Origin: a virus
Virus record (IMG/VR): IMGVR_UViG_3300017788_004196
Span: 1 to 20,290 of that record
Length of the DNA: 20,290 nucleotides
Reading direction: 5' to 3' (one strand)
The notes below the pieces were generated by a model that saw nothing but the letters and a program-made list of their open reading frames with translations, made no database searches and was not told the origin of the DNA. The position numbers and the translations under genes are program-made. Shown piece by piece: positions 13,142-19,977 of this stretch. Numbering within the stretch: position 1 is the first letter of the stretch; each line of letters begins with the position of its first letter.

Positions 13142-13841
13142 TTATGTTATAATTTCTTCTGACGACAATCCTCTCTACAAAGATTTTTATCCAATTGTAG
13201 CTCAGAGATGGAAAGATCTTGGGTATAAAACTTACTATCTTAATATAACCGATAATACGTCAATAGATTGTAATGAGTATGGGGTGGTTCACAAGATTAA
13301 AAAGGTAGAATTTATTCCTACTAGCTTTCAATCTCAAGTAATTAGATTGTTTTCATCTAATTTTATAAATGGAAATCTTTTAATGTCTGATATTGACATG
13401 CTTCCTATTAGTAAAGATTATTTTAACAAATATGATAATGAATTAGAGGATAATAATATTATCCTATATTCCGGGCAACCCTATGGTGTTAACCCGTATT
13501 ATCCTATGTGCTATGTCTTAGGTCACTCTACAACACTAAAAAAATATTTAAATATTGACAAAATATCATTTGAAGAATATTGTAAAGTTCTATCAGAGAA
13601 AATAGGAATTAAATGGAATACAGATGAACATTTTATGTATGAATCCTTACAGCCGTATAAACAGTTCTTAAGGATTAAACAACGCGATTTTACCAGGCGA
13701 ATCAATCGCCCTGACTGGATTTATGATACAGAAAAACTTAGTCAAGGATTCTATATAGATTCACATATGCTTCGACCCTATAGTATGTACAAAGATAAAA
13801 TTGATAAGCTTATCTCAGATATTAAAATACACTATGGATAA
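13131..13841 (+). CDS. Glycosyltransferase-like protein with SDIDMLP motif
   Basis: A 236-residue protein. DYVIISSDDNPLYKDFYPIVAQRWKDLGY is a typical opening for nucleotide-sugar transferases of the GT-A fold. NGNLLMSDIDMLPIS at 81-94 has the DxD site (D87, D89). Later NTDEHFMYE and HMLRPYS could belong to the active site. The family cannot be named. GTGAGG lies 7 nt before the ATG, a moderate Shine-Dalgarno match and one of few in the window. The stop lies inside the next gene (8-nt overlap). Confidence 0.68.
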   Translation: MKADYVIISSDDNPLYKDFYPIVAQRWKDLGYKTYYLNITDNTSIDCNEYGVVHKIKKVEFIPTSFQSQVIRLFSSNFINGNLLMSDIDMLPISKDYFNKYDNELEDNNIILYSGQPYGVNPYYPMCYVLGHSTTLKKYLNIDKISFEEYCKVLSEKIGIKWNTDEHFMYESLQPYKQFLRIKQRDFTRRINRPDWIYDTEKLSQGFYIDSHMLRPYSMYKDKIDKLISDIKIHYG

Positions 13842-14340
13842 TACAGATCCTTACAGCACACATTTAGAATTACTACAGTTTATCTTTGATTATATAGGTA
13901 AACAAAAAAATGTAGTCGAATTTGGTATGGGGAATTTTTCAACCAAATTACTTTTGAATAATTCAGAAAATTTAGTTTCTATTGAAATGCAGTCTGAGGA
14001 TTGGTTTAATAAAATGGTAGAAAAGTTTAGTTCTAATAAAAATTGGAAGCCTTTAAAGTTACTTGGGCCGAATCTCTATACATCGTGCTTCTTTAATAAT
14101 ACCGATTTTGCTTTTATTGACGGACATGGGGAAACGAGACCGGAGTGCGTAAATTTAATGTTTAAGAATAAAGTACCTGTAATTATTGCGCACGATACTG
14201 AGGCCGGGTGTTACGGGTGGACGCGGGTATCAGAACCTTTTGAATACGATAGCTTTGTTTTTAAAAAGCATGAAAACTGGTCTACTGTGTGGTCTACTAA
14301 TGAAGATTTAATAAATCATCTTAAAAAATGTTTGCGGTAA
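13834..14340 (+). CDS. Class I methyltransferase-like protein
   Basis: About 168 residues from the ATG at 13834. A TTG at 13801 would add 11 residues but deepen the overlap with the upstream gene. VVEFGMGNFSTKLLL at 27-41 is a motif I of SAM-dependent methyltransferases (hhExGxGxxST), VSIEMQSEDW at 48-57 fits motif II with an acidic ribose-binding residue, and TDFAFIDGHGETRPEC at 90-105 resembles the motif IV DG...R pattern seen in sugar-associated methyltransferases. VIIAHDTE follows. It may methylate a sugar or a glycan end, given its neighbours. It overlaps the next gene by 13 nt. Confidence 0.7.
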   Translation: MDNTDPYSTHLELLQFIFDYIGKQKNVVEFGMGNFSTKLLLNNSENLVSIEMQSEDWFNKMVEKFSSNKNWKPLKLLGPNLYTSCFFNNTDFAFIDGHGETRPECVNLMFKNKVPVIIAHDTEAGCYGWTRVSEPFEYDSFVFKKHENWSTVWSTNEDLINHLKKCLR

Positions 14341-15011
14341 TATCACACTATAATGAAGATCTTTCCTGGCTTAAAGAATTGCCATGCGATTATGTTGTTT
14401 ATTCTAAAACATTAATTAGTGAAAAAACTATATTACAAAAAGAAAATTTAGGCAATGAAGCGACTTCTTACTTAGAATACATTATACAAAATTATAATAA
14501 TTTAAATGAGTGGACCGTATTTTTACATGGACATCTAACTTCACCTCACCAAGATTATTCAGCTTTAGATATTGTAAAAAAAATCGATACCAAAAAAATT
14601 AAAAATAAATGGCTAAACATTAACAATTATTATAATGTTATTTTACCAGAGAGAACTATTGCATATGGAGCGTTTCCCGGTGAATCTAATAACCGCCCTT
14701 ATAAAGCTATTGAATTGTTTTTTAAAGGATTGGGTGGTCAGCTTTTCGGTAAATGTCCAGACAGCATTTTTTCCTATGCAGCTGCACAATTTTTAATACA
14801 TAAGGAATTAATATTATCTAATTCTAAAGAGACTTATATTCAATTAAATGACTGGCTCTATAATGACGGATTGAAGCTAGATCAAGAATTGGGTGTGGGT
14901 AAAAGTTTTTATTCCTCCAGACTTTTTGAATGGCTGTGGTATTTTATCTTTACCAGGCAAAATGAAGAACCTAAAATAATTCTCAAGGAGTATTTTTATG
15001 AATCAGCTTGA
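14328..15011 (+). CDS. DUF3431-type protein
   Basis: A 227-residue protein matching the DUF3431 pattern by eye. It opens VISHYNEDLSWLKELPCDYVVYSK, continues with NLGNEATSYLEYIIQNYNNL (about 46-65) and VFLHGHLTSPHQD (about 71-83), and ends in the aromatic FEWLWYFIFT. DUF3431 is most familiar from fungi and also occurs in bacterial and phage glycan clusters; no activity is established to my knowledge. Conserved His and Glu residues (HGH, EWLW) would be candidates for a catalytic or sugar-binding role. It overlaps the next gene by 14 nt. Confidence 0.7.
   Translation: MFAVISHYNEDLSWLKELPCDYVVYSKTLISEKTILQKENLGNEATSYLEYIIQNYNNLNEWTVFLHGHLTSPHQDYSALDIVKKIDTKKIKNKWLNINNYYNVILPERTIAYGAFPGESNNRPYKAIELFFKGLGGQLFGKCPDSIFSYAAAQFLIHKELILSNSKETYIQLNDWLYNDGLKLDQELGVGKSFYSSRLFEWLWYFIFTRQNEEPKIILKEYFYESA
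14985..14990 (+). promoter_or_regulatory. Strong Shine-Dalgarno sequence (AAGGAG)
   Basis: AAGGAG sits 7 nt before the ATG at 14998, the clearest ribosome-binding site in the window and unlike almost all other starts here. It suggests higher or independent translation of the downstream gene. Confidence 0.75.
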
Positions 15012-15855
15012 AATAGAAAAGAATATATTAGCTTTAACTAGATCTAGAACACGAAATATATTTCCACTTATAACTAAAAATCATTTAAATTTTAATATAG
15101 ACAGAACATCTAGACAGTATAAGGTAGCAGTTTGTCTTGCTGGCGGGTTAAGACATTTTGAGCAAGCGCAAAGCTTTGCAAATAAATTTTTAATTGAGCC
15201 TCTTAATGCGGATGTTTTCTTTTTTGGATGGAGCAACAAAGAAGGTATTTTTAAAAACACTGAACAAATTAAGAAATATTTAAATTTAAAAGATTTTAAG
15301 ATCAATGAAATTAGTAACACCAAATTGCCTGTTCCTATAGTATTAAGAGAAAAGTTTTCTATAGCAGAAGAGGGTGTAGAGCAGAGGTGTCAGACAATCT
15401 TAGGGCAGTTTTATAATATATACAATTCAATAAACCTTGCATTGCAATTTGACAATTATGATATTATAATAAGAGCAAGACCGGATGCATTCTTTTATTC
15501 AAAAATTCAAGATTCTGATATGGATGTTGTCTTTACTAATAAAGTTTTAGGAATTCCTCAAAATTACCTTTCTATTTATTGCGGTTTAACTACAGATATG
15601 TTTGCCATGGGCAATAAAGAAAATATGAAAATATATTCAAAAATTTATGAACATTTAGAAGAATATTGTAATTCAGCTCCCGCGGGTACCGGTGCAGAGT
15701 TTTTTGTTCATCATCATTTGTTTGCAAAATTTAATTTAGGTATTCATAATATTGACATGCCGTTTATGTTAGATTTTCCTAATGACTACGGGCCTGGCGG
15801 CGAGGCAAATAAACATCACAGACTAGTTTATCAAAACGACGCTCCTAAAATATAG
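14998..15855 (+). CDS. Glycosyltransferase-like protein with RxRPD motif
   Basis: A 285-residue protein. KVAVCLAGGLRHFEQAQSF (42-60) opens the nucleotide-sugar half, followed by LNADVFFFGW. YDIIIRARPDAFF (154-166) contains the RxRPD motif typical of a group of capsular and phage glycosyltransferases whose Asp stands in for the DxD. GLTTDMFAMGNKE and GTGAEFFVHHHLF follow. The family cannot be fixed by eye. It has a strong Shine-Dalgarno site (AAGGAG) 7 nt upstream, despite overlapping the preceding gene. A 1-nt gap separates it from the HAD fusion gene. Confidence 0.68.
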   Translation: MNQLEIEKNILALTRSRTRNIFPLITKNHLNFNIDRTSRQYKVAVCLAGGLRHFEQAQSFANKFLIEPLNADVFFFGWSNKEGIFKNTEQIKKYLNLKDFKINEISNTKLPVPIVLREKFSIAEEGVEQRCQTILGQFYNIYNSINLALQFDNYDIIIRARPDAFFYSKIQDSDMDVVFTNKVLGIPQNYLSIYCGLTTDMFAMGNKENMKIYSKIYEHLEEYCNSAPAGTGAEFFVHHHLFAKFNLGIHNIDMPFMLDFPNDYGPGGEANKHHRLVYQNDAPKI

Positions 15856-15856
15856 C

Positions 15857-17245
15857 ATGGTAAAGCTAATTATTTTTGATTTAGACGGTGTTTTAGCTGA
15901 TGCCCGTGAGCTTCATTTTCTTTCCTTAAACAAAGCATTACAAGAGGTAGATGAAAAATATACTATTACTAAAGAGGAGCATTTATCAACGTATGATGGG
16001 CTGCCAACAAAAAAGAAGTTAGAGCTATTAACAAAAAATAAAAATCTTCCAGAAAATTATTATTCAACTATCTGGAAGAGTAAGCAACATTTTACTAAAG
16101 AATTAGTAAACACAGTTTTTAATAGAGATGAAAGATTGATTGAAATTTTAAAACCTCTAAAAGAGAAATACAAAATATATGTTGCTTCCAATTCAATAAG
16201 AGAAACAGTAAAATTTACTTTACTTAGAAAAGGGCTATTAGAATATATTGACAACTACTTCTCTAATGAAGATGTAAAGAATCCAAAACCGAGTACAGAA
16301 ATTTATTTGAAATGTATGGTAGATGCGGGTGTAGATCCTTGTGAGACAATAATCGTAGAGGATTCTTATGTAGGTAGACTAGCTGCTAAAAAATCTGGAG
16401 CTTTTTTATGTCCAGTTATGAATCCCGATGATCTTACGTTGGAAAAAATAGAAAACTGTATAACTAACTATGAAACTAAATCAATTAATATTTTTAAACC
16501 TATGTGGCAAGATAATAAATTAAACGTTCTTATACCTATGGCTGGCGCGGGTACTCGCTTTGAGAAAGCCGGCTATACATTTCCAAAACCTCTTATAGAT
16601 GTTAAGAATAAGCCTATGATACAAGTAGTAGTAGAGAGCTTAAACGTAGATGCTAACTATATTTTTATTGCTCAAGAAGAACATTATAAGAAATATAATT
16701 TAAAAGAAACATTAAACCTGATTGCACCTAACTGTAAAATAGTAACTACCACGGGTTTAACTGAAGGAGCTGCATGCACTACTTTGCTTGCTAGGGATTT
16801 TATAACGGATGGTCCTTTATTACTTGCAAACTCAGATCAATTTTTAGATTGGGATAGTAGCGAGTTTATGTATGCTATGATGGCAGATAGCGTAGATGGA
16901 GGTATACTAGTGTTTGAATCAACACACCCCAAATGGAGTTATGCAAAGCTAGATAATAATAACTTTGTTTGTGAAGTGGCGGAAAAAAAGCCGATTAGTA
17001 ATCTTGCAACCGTAGGTATATATTTCTGGAAAAAAGGCTCTGATTATATCAAATATGCAGAAAGAATGATTGAAAAAAATATTAGAGTAAATAATGAGTT
17101 TTATGTTTGTCCTGTTTTTAACGAAGCAATACAAGATGGTAAAAAAATAAAAGTTTTTAAAATTGATTCATTAAAGATGTGGGGTCTAGGGACTCCCGAG
17201 GATCTTGCTTACTATTTAAACAATTATGGTACTAATCTCTCATAG
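15857..17245 (+). CDS. Fusion of HAD phosphatase and sugar nucleotidyltransferase
   Basis: A 462-residue two-domain protein. Residues 1-205 are a HAD hydrolase of the beta-phosphoglucomutase/phosphatase type: FDLDGVLAD (nucleophile D8, acid D10), ASNS at 110-113, KPSTEIY with K144, and VEDSYVGRLAAKKSGA with E168-D169. Residues about 222-460 are an NTP-transferase fold: VLIPMAGAGTRF at 224-235, FPKPLIDVKNKP with K244, LLANSDQ (D327) and MWGLGTPEDL near the end. The combination suggests making an activated sugar: the transferase forms an NDP-sugar from a sugar-phosphate, and the HAD removes or handles a phosphate on the pathway. This resembles heptose or phospho-sugar activation routes, but the specific sugar is not readable. 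It would supply the neighbouring glycosyltransferases. It overlaps the next gene by 20 nt. Confidence 0.85.
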   Translation: MVKLIIFDLDGVLADARELHFLSLNKALQEVDEKYTITKEEHLSTYDGLPTKKKLELLTKNKNLPENYYSTIWKSKQHFTKELVNTVFNRDERLIEILKPLKEKYKIYVASNSIRETVKFTLLRKGLLEYIDNYFSNEDVKNPKPSTEIYLKCMVDAGVDPCETIIVEDSYVGRLAAKKSGAFLCPVMNPDDLTLEKIENCITNYETKSINIFKPMWQDNKLNVLIPMAGAGTRFEKAGYTFPKPLIDVKNKPMIQVVVESLNVDANYIFIAQEEHYKKYNLKETLNLIAPNCKIVTTTGLTEGAACTTLLARDFITDGPLLLANSDQFLDWDSSEFMYAMMADSVDGGILVFESTHPKWSYAKLDNNNFVCEVAEKKPISNLATVGIYFWKKGSDYIKYAERMIEKNIRVNNEFYVCPVFNEAIQDGKKIKVFKIDSLKMWGLGTPEDLAYYLNNYGTNLS

Positions 17246-17654
17246 AGGTAATCTCTGGAAAAAAAATCCAGAAAAAGAAAATACCCCTGATTATATTAAC
17301 GCTGCGCTAGCCCAAGGGTTTGATGTAGAGGTGGATGTATGGTTTAAGAATGAAAGGCTTTTTCTTGGTCACGACAAACCGGAAACACAGATAAATGAAG
17401 TTTATCTAGAGAACAATAAACTTTGGTGCCATGCTAAAAATATAGAAGCTTTAGAAGTTATGCTTACAAATCAAAATATTCATTGCTTCTTTCATCAAAA
17501 CGACGATGTAACAGTAACATCTAGAGGGTTTATATGGACTTTTCCTGGTAAGCTATTAACTCCAATTTCTATATGCGTATTGCCGAAAGATAATGAAAAG
17601 GTTGCTGGGTGTTATGGAATTTGTTCAGACAACATTTATAATTATCGTAAATGA
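17226..17654 (+). CDS. Miniature glycerophosphodiester phosphodiesterase-like protein
   Basis: A 142-residue protein with the catalytic sites of the GDPD TIM barrel concentrated in its first 50 residues: HRGN (H6, R7), KENTPDYINAAL (E18, N19), GFDVEVDVW (E35, D37) and LFLGHD (H49). Cellular GDPD is about 240 residues or longer, so roughly the last 100 residues of the barrel are missing or replaced. It may act on phosphodiester-linked glycans, phospholipid head groups or teichoic-type polymers, consistent with the surrounding glycan genes. It begins 20 nt inside the preceding gene and overlaps the next by 4 nt. Whether it is catalytically active at this size is uncertain. Confidence 0.72.
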   Translation: MVLISHRGNLWKKNPEKENTPDYINAALAQGFDVEVDVWFKNERLFLGHDKPETQINEVYLENNKLWCHAKNIEALEVMLTNQNIHCFFHQNDDVTVTSRGFIWTFPGKLLTPISICVLPKDNEKVAGCYGICSDNIYNYRK

Positions 17655-18514
17655 ACTTCTTAATAATTCAAGAAGCCGGGCGACATGAAAAAAATAAAAA
17701 CTTCCGTGAATCGCTTAGTCTTAGCAAATCCCTTTCAAAAATAGAGGGTAATAATGCAATAGTTTGGGGCCGCGGGTATCCAGATGAAAATAAATTTGAT
17801 GAATATCTAGAGTGGGCAGATGCTATTTTTATATTAGAAAATTATTTTCCAGATTGGCTTCCTGTATCTAAAATTCAAAATAGTAAAAAATTAAAAATAT
17901 ATTGGAGTATTGATAGTCATTGCGTTTTATCTAATCACGTTGAGTTGTGTGAAAAACTTAAAATAGACATTCATCTAAATTCAACTGAATACTATTTAAG
18001 ATTCTTTACACACATTACACCTAAGTGTTATTGGTTCCCTAATGCCTATCCTAGTGATTTAATGTATCCTCTAGATATAGAAAAAAATATTGATGTGGGG
18101 TTTTGCGGAAATATTCTAAATAGGGGAGACTGGATTGACAGTTTAGATAATTATAATATTAAGAAAGACATTTTTGTAATTGGTGATGAAATGGTAAAAG
18201 CTATTAATTCTTACAAAATACATTTTAATAGAAATATTGCTAACGATATAAATTATAGAACTTTTGAAACTTTGGGGTGTCGAACATTCTTACTAACAAA
18301 TTATACAGAAGGGTTAGAAAAGCTTTTTGACTTACAAAAGGATTTAGTTGTGTATACTACAAAAGAAGATTTAAAAGAAAAAATAAAGTATTATCTTGCA
18401 AACCCCGACAAAAGAAAAGAAATAGAAGAATCCGGCTATCAAGCTGCTCTTAAAAAGCATACGTATGATAGTCGTGCAAGATATCTAATGAGAATAGTTG
18501 CTGGATCCAAGTAA
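17651..18514 (+). CDS. GT4/CgeB-like glycosyltransferase
   Basis: A 287-residue protein of the GT-B type. The first half binds the acceptor (FLIIQEAGRHEKNKNFRESLSL, EWADAIFILENYFPDW). The second half from about residue 150 carries VGFCGNI and IHFNRNIANDINYRTFETLGCRTFLLTNYTEGL, where E of FETLG is the usual nucleotide-sugar contact. It finishes with DLKEKIKYYLANPDKRKEIEESGYQAALKKHTY. This C-terminal part matches the glycosyltransferase 1_2 domain used by CgeB-type enzymes. It is the last gene of the operon; 21 nt separate it from the DUF366 gene, which has its own promoter. Confidence 0.83.
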   Translation: MNFLIIQEAGRHEKNKNFRESLSLSKSLSKIEGNNAIVWGRGYPDENKFDEYLEWADAIFILENYFPDWLPVSKIQNSKKLKIYWSIDSHCVLSNHVELCEKLKIDIHLNSTEYYLRFFTHITPKCYWFPNAYPSDLMYPLDIEKNIDVGFCGNILNRGDWIDSLDNYNIKKDIFVIGDEMVKAINSYKIHFNRNIANDINYRTFETLGCRTFLLTNYTEGLEKLFDLQKDLVVYTTKEDLKEKIKYYLANPDKRKEIEESGYQAALKKHTYDSRARYLMRIVAGSK

Positions 18515-18529
18515 TGAGTATATTATAAT
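18498..18529 (+). promoter_or_regulatory. Sigma70-like promoter of the DUF366 gene
   Basis: TTGCTG (18498-18503) with TATTAT at 18521-18526 (17-nt spacer) or TATAAT at 18524-18529 (20-nt spacer). From TATAAT to the ATG at 18536 is 6 nt, as in the deaminase gene. The -35 is weaker than in folE and queE. Confidence 0.5.
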
Positions 18530-18535
18530 AGAGAT

Positions 18536-19126
18536 ATGATTTTAACTGATATTAAGTCTTATGATGGTAATTTAATTCACTCCCGCTTTGCATATCGTTT
18601 TTTTAAGGACAGAACTCTTCCTATCGGTAACATTGTTGCCTTTCGCGCGCCTATGCATGTAGAGACAGAAGGTATGATTGATAGTGAAGATATTTTAAAT
18701 TCTGACTTTATATATAGTGAAGATGCTATTAATTTTTGCTGGGAAATACCCAACATGGATCCATTTGGTGCTGTAGCCTACCAACGACTTTTAAATACAC
18801 AAATTGCCGGTATTCTAGGCAACAAATATTTGAAAGCACCCATTGAAGTGGACGGTGATGACCTTATTGTGCATAAAGAACATAACCAGGGCGGCGTTAC
18901 TCAGCCAAAAGGCAAATGTTCAGTAAGCATTACCTATACTAAGAACGGGGTAGCTCTAGGTCATACTGGAATTAATATTAAGGCCGGTAAAAAAGCTCCA
19001 GCATTTGCATATTCTACCGACCTTACGGACGAGCAAGCAAATCATTTTATGGCAGATGTTATTAACGTTTTTTATGCTATGAACGATGACATTTTTATCG
19101 CCACGTCTAAAGTTATTATTAAATGA
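18536..19126 (+). CDS. dpdL: DUF366 protein, DpdL-like (7-deazaguanine DNA modification)
   Basis: A 196-residue protein, full length for DUF366. Conserved blocks are YDGNLIHSRFAYRFF (9-23), GNIVAFRAPMHVETEGMIDSED (31-52), YQRLLNT (82-88), VDGDDLIVHKE (105-115), KCSVSITYT (127-135) and HTGINI (143-148), ending in IATSKVII. In phages DUF366 has been described as DpdL, linked to decarboxylating 7-carboxy-7-deazaguanine carried in DNA to give 7-deaza-deoxyguanosine; I rely on memory for this. The presence of folE, queD and queE in the same window, all without queC, fits a substrate that stops at CDG. It has its own early-type promoter 6 nt before the ATG. The stop overlaps the next start (ATGA). 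Confidence 0.85.
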   Translation: MILTDIKSYDGNLIHSRFAYRFFKDRTLPIGNIVAFRAPMHVETEGMIDSEDILNSDFIYSEDAINFCWEIPNMDPFGAVAYQRLLNTQIAGILGNKYLKAPIEVDGDDLIVHKEHNQGGVTQPKGKCSVSITYTKNGVALGHTGINIKAGKKAPAFAYSTDLTDEQANHFMADVINVFYAMNDDIFIATSKVIIK

Positions 19127-19503
19127 CGATTTTTGATATAATATCGGATATTTTAACAACAAAAAAGAAAAATCTTCTTAATTCATTCGATGAAGAAAGT
19201 GAATTTCAACCATTTCTGGTAAATCGTTGGCTTAGTATGTACTCGCCTCAAATTGCCCTTAAGTGTAATATTATCAACAAATATCTCTCTACATTTGATA
19301 ATAAAAAAAATTTATATTCTCTTTTTTGTTCTGTTATACCAAAGTCTTCTTTTAAGAAAATTACTTATTTTAAGAAAAAAAAGCAAGAACCAAGTGAAAA
19401 TGATGAGGGTCAAGATACTATTTCTAAATTAGCACAATTTAAAGAGCTTTCTAGACGCGAAATAAGAGAATATGTTAACACGTTGAATACTAAACCTAAT
19501 TAA
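19123..19503 (+). CDS. Probable clamp-loader small subunit (gp62-like)
   Basis: A 126-residue protein. The segment FQPFLVNRWLSMYSPQIALKCNIINKYL (about 28-55), then NLYSLFCSVIPKSSFKKITYFKKKK (about 61-86), resembles the short gp62-like clamp-loader small subunit of marine T4-like phages (pattern YxPFxVNRFLSF...ANxMN, then a KKKRFxKW-type end). T4 gp62 is longer and very divergent, so this is resemblance only. If right, it works with gp44 to load the gp45 sliding clamp. The C-terminal 40 residues are charged (LSRREIREYVNTLN). It overlaps the DUF366 stop by 4 nt. If not gp62, it is an unrecognised small protein. Confidence 0.55.
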   Translation: MTIFDIISDILTTKKKNLLNSFDEESEFQPFLVNRWLSMYSPQIALKCNIINKYLSTFDNKKNLYSLFCSVIPKSSFKKITYFKKKKQEPSENDEGQDTISKLAQFKELSRREIREYVNTLNTKPN

Positions 19504-19515
19504 TTAAATTACCTT

Positions 19516-19977
19516 ATGCCCGCAAATATTGATTTACTACCTGTACAAAAAAGTTTAATTGATCTATCTGAGCTGCCAAAAAATTCATTTAATTCAGTAT
19601 TTTATGGATATAACCTCAAAACAGTATTAGATGATGTGTTGCTTGTAAAATATGTAGATGAAACAGAGGACGGGGCCTCAATTATACGCAATGGAATTGT
19701 AGTACCTATTAACGCAGAAATGAAGGCTTGGCGAATTGGCGAAGTAGTGCTTTGTGGTCCGAGTACAAAATATGTTAAAAAAGGCGACTATGTCTGTTTT
19801 CCTAACAACTTAGGTGTACCGGTAGCAAACCTCGATATTGATGAATACGGCACTCTTAAGAAAGGATTATTTCTTAATGAACAAAGAATATTCGGTATTT
19901 GCACTGTAAGAAAAGATAATGAAAGTGTCGCTGCCCACATTAAAAAATCTTCTTCTAAGCAACGTAGCAGAAATTAA
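19516..19977 (+). CDS. 31: gp31-like GroEL co-chaperonin
   Basis: A 153-residue protein of the GroES-like fold, as in T4 gp31. It has DDVLLVKYVDETEDGASIIRNGIVVPINAEMKAWRIGEVVLCGP over about 36-80, with the mobile-loop region between ETEDG and GIVVP. VKKGDYVCFPNNLGVPVANLD follows, then a C-terminal strand IFGICTVRKDNE. gp31 replaces host GroES so that GroEL can fold the major capsid protein gp23. The N-terminus MPANIDLLPVQKSLIDLSELP is extra relative to GroES. A weak early-like TTGAAT (19483-19488), 15 nt, TTAAAT, 6 nt, ATG arrangement precedes it. Its last 59 nt overlap the next frame. Confidence 0.85.
   Translation: MPANIDLLPVQKSLIDLSELPKNSFNSVFYGYNLKTVLDDVLLVKYVDETEDGASIIRNGIVVPINAEMKAWRIGEVVLCGPSTKYVKKGDYVCFPNNLGVPVANLDIDEYGTLKKGLFLNEQRIFGICTVRKDNESVAAHIKKSSSKQRSRN

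Noticed and set aside
13801-13833. TTG start for the methyltransferase-like gene
   Set aside because: The ATG at 13834 gives the normal short overlap and starts directly before the folded domain.
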